Of a DNA stretch of 64,000 bases, positions 45,510 through 54,383 are shown piece after piece (within the stretch, counting starts at the first letter, position 1; each line of letters starts with the position of its first letter). The notes beneath the pieces are model-generated. The model was given only the letters and a program-made list of their open reading frames with translations. It made no database searches and was not told the DNA's origin. The translations under genes and the position numbers were made by a program. The stretch is from Elizabethkingia bruuniana (GTDB lineage Bacteria; Bacteroidota; Bacteroidia; Flavobacteriales; Weeksellaceae), in NCBI RefSeq assembly GCF_002024805.1, contig NZ_CP014337.1, positions 372,001 to 436,000 of the forward strand, read 5' to 3'.

Positions 45510-45947
45510 ATGAACATGAAATCTATAATCATCGCACTCGATGAGAGTATTTATTCTCCAATGATCGCCCGGCATGGATTTGAATTGGCTACATCCTTTA
45601 ACAGTAGAATGACAATACTTTTGATCCGAAATAATGAGGCTGTTGTAAATGCATCACTGGCTAATGCTTCCATAGAGAATAACAGCTCCGGAGCGCAGCT
45701 GATAGAGAAAGTCCAGGAGCTTAATAAAATTTTTAATACTGTAGAATGTCATGTAATAATACCGGAAGGTGATCCTTCGGAGGAAATAATCCGGTTTGTT
45801 ACCAAAAATACCGCCGACTTACTTATTGTTGGTACTCACGGAAGAACGGGACTGGATCACTGGATAAATGGCAGTGTAGCCGAGCAGGTGATCCGACATA
45901 CTACTATACCAGTACTGGTAATGCCTTACAACCATCAGGCACACTAA
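45510..45947 (+). CDS. Universal stress protein
   Basis: 145 residues from MNMKSIIIALD (Met3 possible). One UspA domain with ATP-binding motif G-x2-G-x9-G-S in GTHGRTGLDHWINGS, followed by the C-terminal strand TTIPVLVMP. A stress-response protein commonly induced under anaerobic or redox stress, fitting the FNR-like promoter. It lies upstream of the efflux genes, 95 bp before tolC-like. Confidence 0.88.
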   Translation: MNMKSIIIALDESIYSPMIARHGFELATSFNSRMTILLIRNNEAVVNASLANASIENNSSGAQLIEKVQELNKIFNTVECHVIIPEGDPSEEIIRFVTKNTADLLIVGTHGRTGLDHWINGSVAEQVIRHTTIPVLVMPYNHQAH

Positions 45948-46042
45948 ATCCTCATAACATAATTGCTTAGTAATAAAAAAATAAACGGGCTAAAAGCCTG
46001 CCTGGCGGAGCTATGCTCTGTAATGAACGAAAAATATAAGAA

Positions 46043-47389
46043 ATGAAAACATTAAAAATTCCTTTGAAAGCCCTAAAGGCATCGCTGTTAATGTGTGCCG
46101 GAGGAAGTATGATGATGGTAAGTGTACAGGCTCAGTCGAATATTCTTACACTTAATCAGACTATAGAAATGGCGCTTTCTAACAGTAATACACTAAAGCT
46201 AAAGCGTTCTGCAATAGATCTTGCGATTAATAAATACAATCAGGCAAAGGATATGTCACTACCAACAGGAAGTATAAGTGGTAGTTTCTCTCATGCAGAA
46301 ATTCCGGCAAATCATATCAGATTAGGATCTCTGGATTGGACATTGCCGGACAGAGCAGAATCATATAACGGGAATATTGTACTAAGTGAAACTGTGTTCA
46401 ACGGCTTTAAGCTAAAATATGCAAGAGCTTCTACATTGTTGTTAACAGAGATGGCCAGAACCAATGTGTCTCTTAGTGAAGATGAGGTGATTTATACAGC
46501 GGTACAAATGTATTTTGATTTGTATAAAGTAACCCAGAGCCAGAAAATTGTACAGCAGAATATGGCAGCCATAGAAAAGCTGATTCAGCAGGCAGATCAG
46601 TTTTACCGCCATGGTGTTGTTACTAAAAACGATGTGTTGCGCTTCAGATTACAGAAATCGGCAATAGAAATCACAGCATCGGATCTGGAAGCCAACCGAA
46701 AGATTATATGTTATAATATAGCAGTATTACTCGGATTGCCGGAGGAAACAGATTTAAAATCGGGACAGGTATTGTTAAAAGAAGATGCCCCGGCTCCGCT
46801 GAACCAATATGTGAATATGGCTTTTTCGGAAAGGAAAGAGCTGAAGCAAAATGATATGCAATATAAAGTGGAAGAGTTTTCCTTTAAAACGATACAGGCA
46901 GATGAACTTCCGAAATTGTCATTAAATGCCGGATTAAAATATCTTCATGCCGGTTTCACATTTATTCCTGCCAACGGAAATTTTATAGCTCCGATTTCAG
47001 CGGGGGCTACATTATCCTGGGATTTTTCCTCGCTGTGGATGAATAAAAACAAACGCTCTGAAATAAAAATCCGCCAGCAGCAAACATCGATTGAAAAGAA
47101 TATCTGGACAGATAAGATTCGTACAGAGGTGAATCAGGCTTATCAGTTATATCAGCGTGCCTTAAATAAAGTAGCATTACTGCATTCTGCCATAGACGAG
47201 GCAACGGAAAATGATCGTATGCAGGAAGACCGCTATAAAAATAATGTTACAACAGTTACCGATCGTATAGATGCAGATGCTAAACTTTATCAGGCTCTTA
47301 CTGATCTGGAAATTGCCCGTGCCGACGCTTCTGTTGCCTGGTACAACTTATTAAAAGTGTCGGGTAAAATATCAACAATTAATCAATAA
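46043..47389 (+). CDS. TolC-family outer-membrane efflux protein
   Basis: 448 residues, signal peptide ending VQAQ. Two OEP repeats with long coiled-coil helices; motifs LTLNQTIEMALSNSNTLKLKRSAIDLAI and TKNDVLRFRLQKSAIEI. The C-terminal half has the second repeat (NQAYQLYQRALNKVALLHSAI, KNNVTTVTDRIDADAKLYQALTDLEIARADASVAWYNLLK). Forms the outer-membrane exit duct for the HlyD and MFS proteins that follow, 21 bp and 10 bp apart, in one operon. Confidence 0.9.
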   Translation: MKTLKIPLKALKASLLMCAGGSMMMVSVQAQSNILTLNQTIEMALSNSNTLKLKRSAIDLAINKYNQAKDMSLPTGSISGSFSHAEIPANHIRLGSLDWTLPDRAESYNGNIVLSETVFNGFKLKYARASTLLLTEMARTNVSLSEDEVIYTAVQMYFDLYKVTQSQKIVQQNMAAIEKLIQQADQFYRHGVVTKNDVLRFRLQKSAIEITASDLEANRKIICYNIAVLLGLPEETDLKSGQVLLKEDAPAPLNQYVNMAFSERKELKQNDMQYKVEEFSFKTIQADELPKLSLNAGLKYLHAGFTFIPANGNFIAPISAGATLSWDFSSLWMNKNKRSEIKIRQQQTSIEKNIWTDKIRTEVNQAYQLYQRALNKVALLHSAIDEATENDRMQEDRYKNNVTTVTDRIDADAKLYQALTDLEIARADASVAWYNLLKVSGKISTINQ

Positions 47390-47410
47390 TACTATAAGAA
47401 AACAATACTT

Positions 47411-48457
47411 ATGAATATCGAAACAACTCAGACAAAACAGAAAAAATATACAGTACCGGCAATTCTGTTGGTCGTAATTATAGCCGGTAGTATTTTCGGA
47501 ATAAAACAATATACCTACTACCAGAGTCATGAAGATACCGATGATGCTCAGGTGGATGGTGACCTTAGTGCTGTGGTGGCACGTGTAGGAGGCTATATCA
47601 ATACTATAAACTTTGAAGATAATCAGCGTGTGACTAAAGGACAGACTTTGGTAACACTGGAAGATCAGGAGTACCGTATTAAATTGGAACAAGCTTTGGC
47701 AGCACAAAAGACCGCAGGGTCTAAGATTGGTGTGTCCGAAACTCAGGTATCTGCTACTCATGCTGCATCATTGGGATATAAAGCAAGAATAGAAGAAGCT
47801 AAAGCCAGACTATGGCAGGTCAATCAGGATTACGATCGTTATGCAGCACTTGCCAGAAGTGGCTCTGTTCCGCAGCAGACTTTTGATAAGGCTAAGGCAG
47901 AACGTGATATTGCTAAAGCAGCTTATATATCTGCTGAAGAGCAATATAAAACGGCAGTAGCACAGATTGGAAATACGCGTTCGGAGCTTAATGTAACGCA
48001 TACAGCAACAAACCAGCAGCAAACAGATGTAGATTATGCGAAGCTACTGCTATCCTATACGAATATTAAAGCACCTGTTTCCGGGATTGTAACCAAGCGT
48101 CGTGTACAAATGGGACAGTTGCTGCAGGTAGGGCAAACGCTGTTTGCGGTTGTAGATGAAAATAACCTCTATGTAACAGCCAACTTCAAAGAAACGCAGA
48201 TGCAGCATATCCGTCCGGGACAGAAAGCTAAGATTATAGTGGACGCTTATCCGGATGAACCTATAGATGGTGTTGTACACAACTATGCCGGAACTACCAG
48301 TGCCAAGATGTCTTTGCTGCCACCGGATAATGCTACAGGGAACTTTGTAAAAGTAGTGCAGCGTATTCCTGTAAAGATTAAAATTAATGCCTCTGCAGAA
48401 CTTCTTAAAAAGATACGTCCGGGAATGAATGTAGAGGTAAGCGTTGTAACCAAATAA
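47411..48457 (+). CDS. emrA: HlyD/EmrA-type membrane-fusion protein
   Basis: 348 residues: one N-terminal TM (YTVPAILLVVIIAGSIFGI), a DTDDAQVDGDLSAVVARVGGYI biotinyl-lipoyl half, a coiled-coil hairpin (about 95-195), SYTNIKAPVSGIVTKRRVQMGQLLQVGQTLFAVVDENNLYVTANFKETQMQHIRPGQ and a beta-barrel end. The NIKAPVSGIVTK motif is classical. Links the inner-membrane EmrB-like pump to the TolC protein. The EmrA assignment rests on the following EmrB. Confidence 0.88.
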   Translation: MNIETTQTKQKKYTVPAILLVVIIAGSIFGIKQYTYYQSHEDTDDAQVDGDLSAVVARVGGYINTINFEDNQRVTKGQTLVTLEDQEYRIKLEQALAAQKTAGSKIGVSETQVSATHAASLGYKARIEEAKARLWQVNQDYDRYAALARSGSVPQQTFDKAKAERDIAKAAYISAEEQYKTAVAQIGNTRSELNVTHTATNQQQTDVDYAKLLLSYTNIKAPVSGIVTKRRVQMGQLLQVGQTLFAVVDENNLYVTANFKETQMQHIRPGQKAKIIVDAYPDEPIDGVVHNYAGTTSAKMSLLPPDNATGNFVKVVQRIPVKIKINASAELLKKIRPGMNVEVSVVTK

Positions 48458-48467
48458 TCAGGAAATA

Positions 48468-50018
48468 ATGGCTGAGAAAGGATTTAGAAAATGGATTATA
48501 ACCTTTACCATGGTATTGTCCTGTATGCTGGAATTTTTGGATACAACTATTGTAAATGTTGCTATACCTCATATTCAAGGGAATATGGGCGCTATATTGG
48601 AAGATGTAGCATGGGTATCTACAGGATATGCTGTAGCCAATGTTATTATTTTGCCGATGTCCGGATGGCTGGGAAGCCGCTTTGGGCGTAAGAATTATTT
48701 TCTGTTTTCTATTATTTTATTTACAATAGCATCTATGTTGTGCGGTAATTCGCATACATTGACAGAGCTGGTTGTATTCAGAATATTACAGGGGCTTGCA
48801 GGAGGCGGGCTAATATCCAATGCACAGGCAATATTACTCGAGACCTGGCCACCGGAGGAAAGAGGAACAGCTACTGCGATATTTGGTTTCGGAGCAGTAG
48901 TAGGTCCTACAGTAGCACCTGCACTGGGAGGTTATCTTACGGATCATTTATCGTGGCCATGGGTATTCTATATTAATTTACCATTGGGTATTCTGGCGGC
49001 AATACTTACTTATCAGTATGTAAGATCTACACCTAAAGAGAATACAGGCAAACCTGTCGATTGGTGGGGGATTTTGCTCCTTACTGTTGCGGTGGGAAGC
49101 TTGCAGACAGTTCTGGAAAAAGGTGAAGAGAAAGACTGGTTTGCAACCAAGTATATTATAGTGCTTACAGTTACTGCAGTCATTGGTATACTCCTGTTTA
49201 TCTGGCGGGAAACCACAACGGATCATCCAGTTGTAAACCTTAAATTATTCAGGTACAGAAGCTTTTCGGCGGGAATGGTTACTTCTTTTCTTTTCGGGAT
49301 AGGCTTGTATGGTTCTGTATTTGTTTTTCCTCAGTTTTGCCAGAGCCTTTTGGGATTCTCGGCAGAGCAAACGGGGTTTCTTTTGCTGCCGGGTCAGATA
49401 TTCACCATAGCCTTAATGCCAACAGTAGGGAAATTATTGAAAAAAGGAGTTCCACCACAGCTCTTTGTTATTGCAGGATTTATATGCTTCTTTATTTTTC
49501 CGATGATTATGAGTAAAGCAACATTGTCTTCTGGAAATACGGACTTCTATTTTCCACTTTACTTCAGAGGAATAGGTATTGGATTGTTGTTTGTACCACT
49601 TATTACATTGGCTATTAAAGATCTGAAAGGACCTGAGATAGGGCAGGGTGCAGGATTATATAATATGATGCGTCAGTTAGGCGGTTCTTTTGGGATTGCA
49701 GGATTAGCAACAGCAATACATATCGGAAAAGGAAAACACCGGAATTATCTACTGGAAAACGTAAATGAATATGGCTCTGCTTACTGGGAAAGAATACAGG
49801 ATTATATCGTTGGTTTTATGGGGAAAGGTTTCTCTCATTCTGATGCTTCGGAAATGGCATTGCGGGCTGTGGAGGGAACGATTAATAAACAGTCGATGCT
49901 GATGGGGTTTACAGATGCCTACCAGTATCTGGGAATCGCTATGCTGTGCTGTATTCCGTTTGTGTTATTACAGGGCTTTAAGAAGACAAAAACAGAAATC
50001 CCTGCAGATGCCCATTAA
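48468..50018 (+). CDS. emrB: EmrB/QacA (DHA2) family drug:H+ antiporter
   Basis: 516 residues with about 14 TM helices. N-terminal CMLEFLDTTIVNVAIPHIQGNMG carries the DHA2 motif D1. WLGSRFGRKNYFLFS is the MFS motif A, and GAVVGPTVAPALGGYLTDHLSWPWVFYINLPLG is motif C. Predicted proton-driven export of hydrophobic toxicants through the EmrA-TolC channel. Last gene of the operon from 46043. Confidence 0.9.
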   Translation: MAEKGFRKWIITFTMVLSCMLEFLDTTIVNVAIPHIQGNMGAILEDVAWVSTGYAVANVIILPMSGWLGSRFGRKNYFLFSIILFTIASMLCGNSHTLTELVVFRILQGLAGGGLISNAQAILLETWPPEERGTATAIFGFGAVVGPTVAPALGGYLTDHLSWPWVFYINLPLGILAAILTYQYVRSTPKENTGKPVDWWGILLLTVAVGSLQTVLEKGEEKDWFATKYIIVLTVTAVIGILLFIWRETTTDHPVVNLKLFRYRSFSAGMVTSFLFGIGLYGSVFVFPQFCQSLLGFSAEQTGFLLLPGQIFTIALMPTVGKLLKKGVPPQLFVIAGFICFFIFPMIMSKATLSSGNTDFYFPLYFRGIGIGLLFVPLITLAIKDLKGPEIGQGAGLYNMMRQLGGSFGIAGLATAIHIGKGKHRNYLLENVNEYGSAYWERIQDYIVGFMGKGFSHSDASEMALRAVEGTINKQSMLMGFTDAYQYLGIAMLCCIPFVLLQGFKKTKTEIPADAH

Positions 50019-50223
50019 TATTATAATAGAAATACATCATACTTAATTATAACCACAACAGTCGCTATAGTTTAATAAAAATAGTATGTCCTTATTTTCC
50101 TTTTTGTGTAACGATTGTTAAGCTAAAGTGAGTTAAAACATTTTTGTTTTCTGTTGTGGTTTATTAATCGAAAACGAAAGAGGCAGATGATGGAAACAAA
50201 ATATAATTCTAAAAATATGTAAA

Positions 50224-50919
50224 ATGAAATCAGAATTAAGAAATATAAACCGGGGCGAAATTGTATATCATAAAAAGATAACAACAACCTCGTGGCATCT
50301 TAAAATAAGAACAATTTTCCCAATGGAACTGGATATAGATAAGAATCCCGGATATATAATTCCTGTAATGATTGGTTATAATAACCAAGGTATTCCTGTA
50401 TTAAGAAGGTTTATGCTGTGGAGTTATGATGCGATGCGTAATATAGCAGATATCACAATTCATCCCAGTCCGGATAAAGAATTGTATAACTGGTTGGGAG
50501 ATCTGCAAAACGGAAAGATTATTAAATGGATGAACCCCGAGGAAATGGTACTACAGGAATCAAATGCAGAGTGTTATTACCTTATTGGCAATGCCGATGC
50601 GCAATCTTTTTTCTACCAGTTCAACAGGAACCTTCCTTTTTCCAGTATGGTTAATAGTTTTGTTTACAGCAGGCATACGGGAGAGTTTTTTCCGGATGTG
50701 GATGGAAGTTATCCACTCAACTATCATATTGTATATCCCTATAGCCCGGAAAGGGTATTGGATCTTTTCAGAAGTGATTTTATAAAAACAAGCAAAGATT
50801 TTAAGGTAATACTGGCTGGCAATGATGAGGTGAATAAACTTTTTACAAATTTCTTCAAAAAAGAATGGGAAACCAGAGAAGATCAGGTAAGGATTGTCAA
50901 TTTTAACAATCCATATTAA
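50224..50919 (+). CDS. Degenerate siderophore-interacting-protein-like protein
   Basis: 231 residues, no signal peptide. I align it by eye to the siderophore-interacting protein at 43836. ADITIHPSPDKELYNWLGDLQ corresponds to VDFVAHGDNGPASAWALKAK, and CYYLIGNADAQSFFYQFNRNLP to CYLLAGDATALPVISVILEQLP. The FAD motif RxYTxR is missing (RRFMLW here) and the nucleotide-binding glycines are altered. It may be an inactive or repurposed flavoreductase fold. The long leader 50019-50223 is AT-rich and contains no clear promoter. The annotation is structural inference. Confidence 0.5.
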   Translation: MKSELRNINRGEIVYHKKITTTSWHLKIRTIFPMELDIDKNPGYIIPVMIGYNNQGIPVLRRFMLWSYDAMRNIADITIHPSPDKELYNWLGDLQNGKIIKWMNPEEMVLQESNAECYYLIGNADAQSFFYQFNRNLPFSSMVNSFVYSRHTGEFFPDVDGSYPLNYHIVYPYSPERVLDLFRSDFIKTSKDFKVILAGNDEVNKLFTNFFKKEWETREDQVRIVNFNNPY

Positions 50920-51142
50920 AGTTTGATAATTAAACTTTAATGTCGGTTGAAAAACAGTCAGATTTTCTAAAAATTAATCTGCCATTTTATCCTTTGTTTC
51001 TAATGAATGGATTTAAAAGTGAAAAAAAACATGACATTTGTTAATATGTCTAAAAAAAATCATAAAATATTTTATTTGGCAAGGCTTTTGTGTATAGTAA
51101 GTAAAGTATTTTTTCATATAAAATATTTTGTGATTTGGTGTT

Positions 51143-51171
51143 GGCCCCGATTAATTTCGGGGCTTTTTTTT
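51143..51171 (+). terminator. Strong terminator
   Basis: GCCCCGA-TTAAT-TCGGGGC with T7 tail. The nearest upstream gene ends at 50919; the 220 nt between are AT-rich without a convincing reading frame, so a short RNA ending here is possible. Confidence 0.85.
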
Positions 51172-51199
51172 ATGTCTGTTTCACAAACATTTTTAATAA

Positions 51200-51955
51200 T
51201 TACAATAACTTATGATGTATTACATAAGCCAAGGCTTCGTTGATATTATTCACTTCCAATTTGTCGAATAATTTTCGACGGTGGAATTTGACTGTATCGA
51301 CCGAAATAAAGATTTTTTCAGCTATTTCATTAATGCTGAGACCTTGATTATAAAAACGTAATATTTCAGTTTCCCGTTCTGTGAGATTTGTCTTTTTACG
51401 TTCCGACCATTTATTGGTCATAAGATCCATTTCCCATAACAAGTCGGAATTTAGTTTTCCTATAGTTACATTTCCCGACGAAGTATTTGTAGAAAGGGAG
51501 ACAACACACATGGATTTCCAAATCTTTCCTTCTTCTGTCAGAAAGACTGGTGTCAGTTTATGGTTGATTAAAATAAATTTTCCGCTTGCATTCTGTATAT
51601 GAAAATCATAGGATATAACATATTGTTTCCTTTCTTCCAGTGGTATTTTTTCATAGAATTCAAACCCCGAATTGTTAATGTTAATCAGCATTTGCAAATC
51701 TTCAGCAGGTACAAACTTTTGATAAAAGTCATAACCCATAGATAATACCTGTTCTGGTGTTAAACCAGCAAGAAATAAAGGATTGTCCGAAACAAACTCG
51801 AAAGCTTTGGATTGATAATCTATAATGTAAATACTCTGGTAGGTAATCCGTGAAAAAGCTTTTACAATTTCTATATAATCAGAGGTTTGTAATAGATCTT
51901 TGTAAGAGAGGTTATCTATTCTGTTTTTAGTAGAAAATAAAGGGTTAAAATCCAT
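51200..51955 (-). CDS. LuxR-type regulator with PAS-like N-terminus
   Basis: 251 residues. The N-terminal ~150 residues look like a PAS fold (YQSIYIIDYQSKAFEFVSDNP, GYDFYQKFVPAEDLQMLININNSGFEFY, VISYDFHIQNASGKFILINHKLTPV). The C-terminal 60 carry a LuxR/FixJ helix-turn-helix (NLTERETEILRFYNQGLSINEIAEKIFISVDTVKFHRRKLFDKL). Ligand unknown. Divergent from the small-protein/DUF5694 pair at 52056, a possible target. Confidence 0.88.
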   Translation of the reverse strand: MDFNPLFSTKNRIDNLSYKDLLQTSDYIEIVKAFSRITYQSIYIIDYQSKAFEFVSDNPLFLAGLTPEQVLSMGYDFYQKFVPAEDLQMLININNSGFEFYEKIPLEERKQYVISYDFHIQNASGKFILINHKLTPVFLTEEGKIWKSMCVVSLSTNTSSGNVTIGKLNSDLLWEMDLMTNKWSERKKTNLTERETEILRFYNQGLSINEIAEKIFISVDTVKFHRRKLFDKLEVNNINEALAYVIHHKLL

Positions 51956-52025
51956 TGCTAATGTCTGATTTTCGAATTTGTATAAAACTACACAAAAGTG
52001 TAGTATTTATCAAAACAAACCGCAA

Positions 52026-52033
52026 TATTTTTG
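52026..52033 (+). promoter_or_regulatory. -7 box TATTTTTG of the DUF5694 pair
   Basis: Exact TAnnTTTG match 22 bp before the ATG at 52056. No -33 TTG. It lies in the short divergent region after the LuxR gene. Confidence 0.5.
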
Positions 52034-52055
52034 GGCGAAATAATAAGTAATAAAC

Positions 52056-52265
52056 ATGAAGAAACGAATTTTAATAAATCTGTTTATAATTGCAGTTGTG
52101 GTTTCTGCTATTGCCGGAATCAAAACTGTAAATATGGGAAGTTATAAAAATGTTGGGCAAACCTGTTTTACCATCAATAAATATGGGGCTGTAGGGTTTG
52201 AAAACAGTCTTGAATTATTTGAAAAAATTATCCGTCAGTATATTGTTCGTTGGATAGAATGCTAA
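52056..52265 (+). CDS. Small exported hypothetical protein
   Basis: 69 residues with a clear N-terminal hydrophobic segment (ILINLFIIAVVVSAIAG) and a short mature part with two cysteines (TCFTIN, and the C-terminal Cys). No family recognised. It has the promoter at 52026 and ends 14 bp before the DUF5694 gene, so the two are probably co-transcribed and it is likely real. Confidence 0.5.
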   Translation: MKKRILINLFIIAVVVSAIAGIKTVNMGSYKNVGQTCFTINKYGAVGFENSLELFEKIIRQYIVRWIEC

Positions 52266-52279
52266 AAGCTGGAATAAAA

Positions 52280-53062
52280 ATGAAAAAGACTATTTTAATC
52301 TTTGGGATTTTTATTTACGCAAACTTGTCTGCGCAAAAAGTGAAAGTTTTAAATTTTGCGACTTTTCACATGGTGTATACACCAGATAAACATAAAGTGA
52401 AATTTGATCAAAATGATGAAAAGAGTAAATCCGAAACTTATGAAATAGCCAAAACGCTGGCGCAGTTCAAGCCTACAATAATTTGTGTGGAAATAGTTCC
52501 TGAAAGAAATGAGGAATTGAATAATGACTATTCTAATTTCTTAAAGGACAAAACATACAAAACTAAGATAGGTGGAGAAGTAGCTCTGATTGCTTATGAA
52601 GTTGGCAAAATGTCAGGAGTGAAAAAGATTTATGGTATCGATGAGCAGGCTACAGCGCCATACAATTATAATATTGGAAATGAATTGGAAAACCCGGTAG
52701 ACAGCCTGACTTCAAAGAATTACACCAATAGTGTTTATAAAGAATTTGCTGAAATTGGAAAGTTATCTACACTGGATAAACTGAAGACTTTTAATTCTAA
52801 AGAAGCTCTGGAGAAGTTTATTAATATCAATGCGGATATTCTAACCTATATCAGTACTAAAGGAAACTTTGAGCGAGCTGATGAAGCGAGTAAGTTTTAC
52901 AGAAGAAACCTGAGGATTTTTTCAAATTTGAATCAGATTCCGGCTACTAAAGATGATAGAATTTTTATCATTATGGGGGCTACTCATACAGCTTTCCTTA
53001 ATGAATTCATGAAGCGCAGTCCAAAATATGAACTTGTGAATGCAGCAGATTATTTGAAATAG
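52280..53062 (+). CDS. DUF5694 exported protein
   Basis: 260 residues from the ATG at 52280 (MKKTILIFGIFIYANLSAQ signal peptide); an earlier ATG at 52250 lies partly inside the preceding small gene. Mature part: VKVLNFATFHMVYTPDKHKV near the start, KPTIICVEIVPERNEELN, and FIIMGATHTAFLNEF at the end. The conserved His in ATFHM and GATHTAF, together with Glu in CVEIVPE, are the usual DUF5694/TraB-like arrangement. Function unknown; possibly a metal-dependent hydrolase. Confidence 0.75.
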   Translation: MKKTILIFGIFIYANLSAQKVKVLNFATFHMVYTPDKHKVKFDQNDEKSKSETYEIAKTLAQFKPTIICVEIVPERNEELNNDYSNFLKDKTYKTKIGGEVALIAYEVGKMSGVKKIYGIDEQATAPYNYNIGNELENPVDSLTSKNYTNSVYKEFAEIGKLSTLDKLKTFNSKEALEKFININADILTYISTKGNFERADEASKFYRRNLRIFSNLNQIPATKDDRIFIIMGATHTAFLNEFMKRSPKYELVNAADYLK

Positions 53063-53105
53063 AGTTTTTATAATTATTTCTGGCTAAAATTGAAATAAGA
53101 CATAT

Positions 53106-53134
53106 TTCCCGGCACGAGTTGCCGGGATTTTTTT
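53106..53134 (+). terminator. Rho-independent terminator
   Basis: CCCGGCA-CGAGT-TGCCGGG followed by ATTTTTTT. Confidence 0.95.
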
Positions 53135-53203
53135 AATAAATACTTTATGGTTTTTCTGTAATAATGATAAAAAGTAAAAAATAAGAAAATAATTTATGTT
53201 AAA

Positions 53204-53232
53204 TTGCTAATTGAAAAAAATATTTACATTCG
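53204..53232 (+). promoter_or_regulatory. Promoter of the small secreted protein gene
   Basis: TTG (53204-53206), 18 bp, TACATTCG (53225-53232), lying inside an inverted repeat TATTTAC-ATTC-GTAAATA (53221-53238). It lies 30 bp before the ATG at 53262, which decides between that start and the earlier frame start at 53211. Confidence 0.55.
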
Positions 53233-53261
53233 TAAATATCAATCAATTAAAAAATATCAAA

Positions 53262-53573
53262 ATGAAAAAACTTTTATTTATTGTAGTTATTGGAGCTGCC
53301 GGATTAGTAAGTGCTAAAGGTTCAGTTGTGGATAACTCGAAAGTTAGCAGTGCAGAAAAGTATAGTGCAACTAAAAATGTGAATATTTCTATAGAATACT
53401 ATGGAGGTATTATATGTACTTTTCTTGTTTCTGTTACAGACCCTAGTACTGGAGAAACTAAGCAATGGAGAGAAACTTATTCAGTAAACACTAAAGAAGA
53501 ATGTGCGAATAAGCATAGTGAACGTAAGGCTCAACTTCAAGCAGAGGCTGACGCAAATGATAGTGTAGATTAA
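53262..53573 (+). CDS. Small secreted protein next to GLPGLI genes
   Basis: 103 residues from the ATG at 53262; signal peptide MKKLLFIVVIGAAGLVSA. Mature part with two cysteines (IICTF, EECAN) in a beta-like stretch (VNISIEYYGG, FLVSVTDPSTGETKQWRETYSV) and an acidic helical end. No family recognised. A terminator separates it from the GLPGLI genes, but small secreted partners beside GLPGLI genes recur in these genomes. Confidence 0.6.
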   Translation: MKKLLFIVVIGAAGLVSAKGSVVDNSKVSSAEKYSATKNVNISIEYYGGIICTFLVSVTDPSTGETKQWRETYSVNTKEECANKHSERKAQLQAEADANDSVD

Positions 53574-53599
53574 TAGACTATGTAATCTATTTTTAATTT

Positions 53600-53628
53600 A
53601 AAGTAGCTGTTTATCAGCTACTTTTATT
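53600..53628 (+). terminator. Rho-independent terminator
   Basis: AAAGTAGCTG-TTTAT-CAGCTACTTT, then TTATT. It follows the small secreted protein gene; read-through to the GLPGLI pair 15 bp later is likely partial. Confidence 0.85.
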
Positions 53629-53642
53629 ATATTCAAACTAAT

Positions 53643-54383
53643 ATGAAAAAAATAATCATACTTATTCACTGTATTATTGTAAGTTATATACAAGCTCAAG
53701 ATATACATGTACAATATAATCACGTGGTTTCAAAAACAGTTTCATTTAATGAAGATTTATATGTAAAAGGAAATTCTGTTTATAGTATAAAGGATTCTAT
53801 AATGCATAAAACAGCAAATATTTCCTCGGAAGAAGATGAATTTAGCTTTGTTCTAAAAACAAAAATTTATAAAAAGAAAATAATTAAGGACTTAACAAAT
53901 AACAATATAAAAATATTAGAACATCTTGGCAAAACAGAATATTTAATTGATGATTCTTTGCCAGCAATTAATTGGAGTATAGATTATAATATTTCTAAAA
54001 AAATAGATAAATATTTGTGTTATAAAGCGACAGCTATATTTAGAGGGAGTAATATAGTAGCCTATTTCACAAAAGAAATACCATATCCTACAGGACCTTA
54101 TAAATTTGGAGGATTACCGGGGCTTATACTTGAAGTTTATGAAGAAGGCAGAAAGATAAATTCATGGACAGTAATTTCCATTAATAACCATGCAGAAATA
54201 CCTGCTATTATTATTCCAAAAAATATTCAAGAAGTATCATTGCAAAAATTTTTAGAATTAAAAAAAGAAAAGGATAATGCTTTCTTTAAAAAATTAATGG
54301 CTCCTGCTGAGGGTCAGGCAAAAATAGAAATGATTAAACAACCAAGAAATGGGATTGAAAAAAAATATGAATGGGAAAATTAG
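53643..54383 (+). CDS. GLPGLI family protein 1
   Basis: 246 residues, signal peptide (ends YIQAQ). The family hallmark appears as PYPTGPYKFGGLPGLILEVYE near residue 165. The N-terminal part is beta-rich. The GLPGLI family is a Bacteroidetes-specific secreted or periplasmic protein group of unknown function. Its 3' end overlaps the next gene by 17 bp. Confidence 0.82.
   Translation: MKKIIILIHCIIVSYIQAQDIHVQYNHVVSKTVSFNEDLYVKGNSVYSIKDSIMHKTANISSEEDEFSFVLKTKIYKKKIIKDLTNNNIKILEHLGKTEYLIDDSLPAINWSIDYNISKKIDKYLCYKATAIFRGSNIVAYFTKEIPYPTGPYKFGGLPGLILEVYEEGRKINSWTVISINNHAEIPAIIIPKNIQEVSLQKFLELKKEKDNAFFKKLMAPAEGQAKIEMIKQPRNGIEKKYEWEN

Noticed and set aside
51007..51243. A 78-codon hydrophobic frame after the 50224 gene
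   Set aside because: It runs through the strong terminator at 51143-51171, so it cannot be translated as one gene in a normal transcript.
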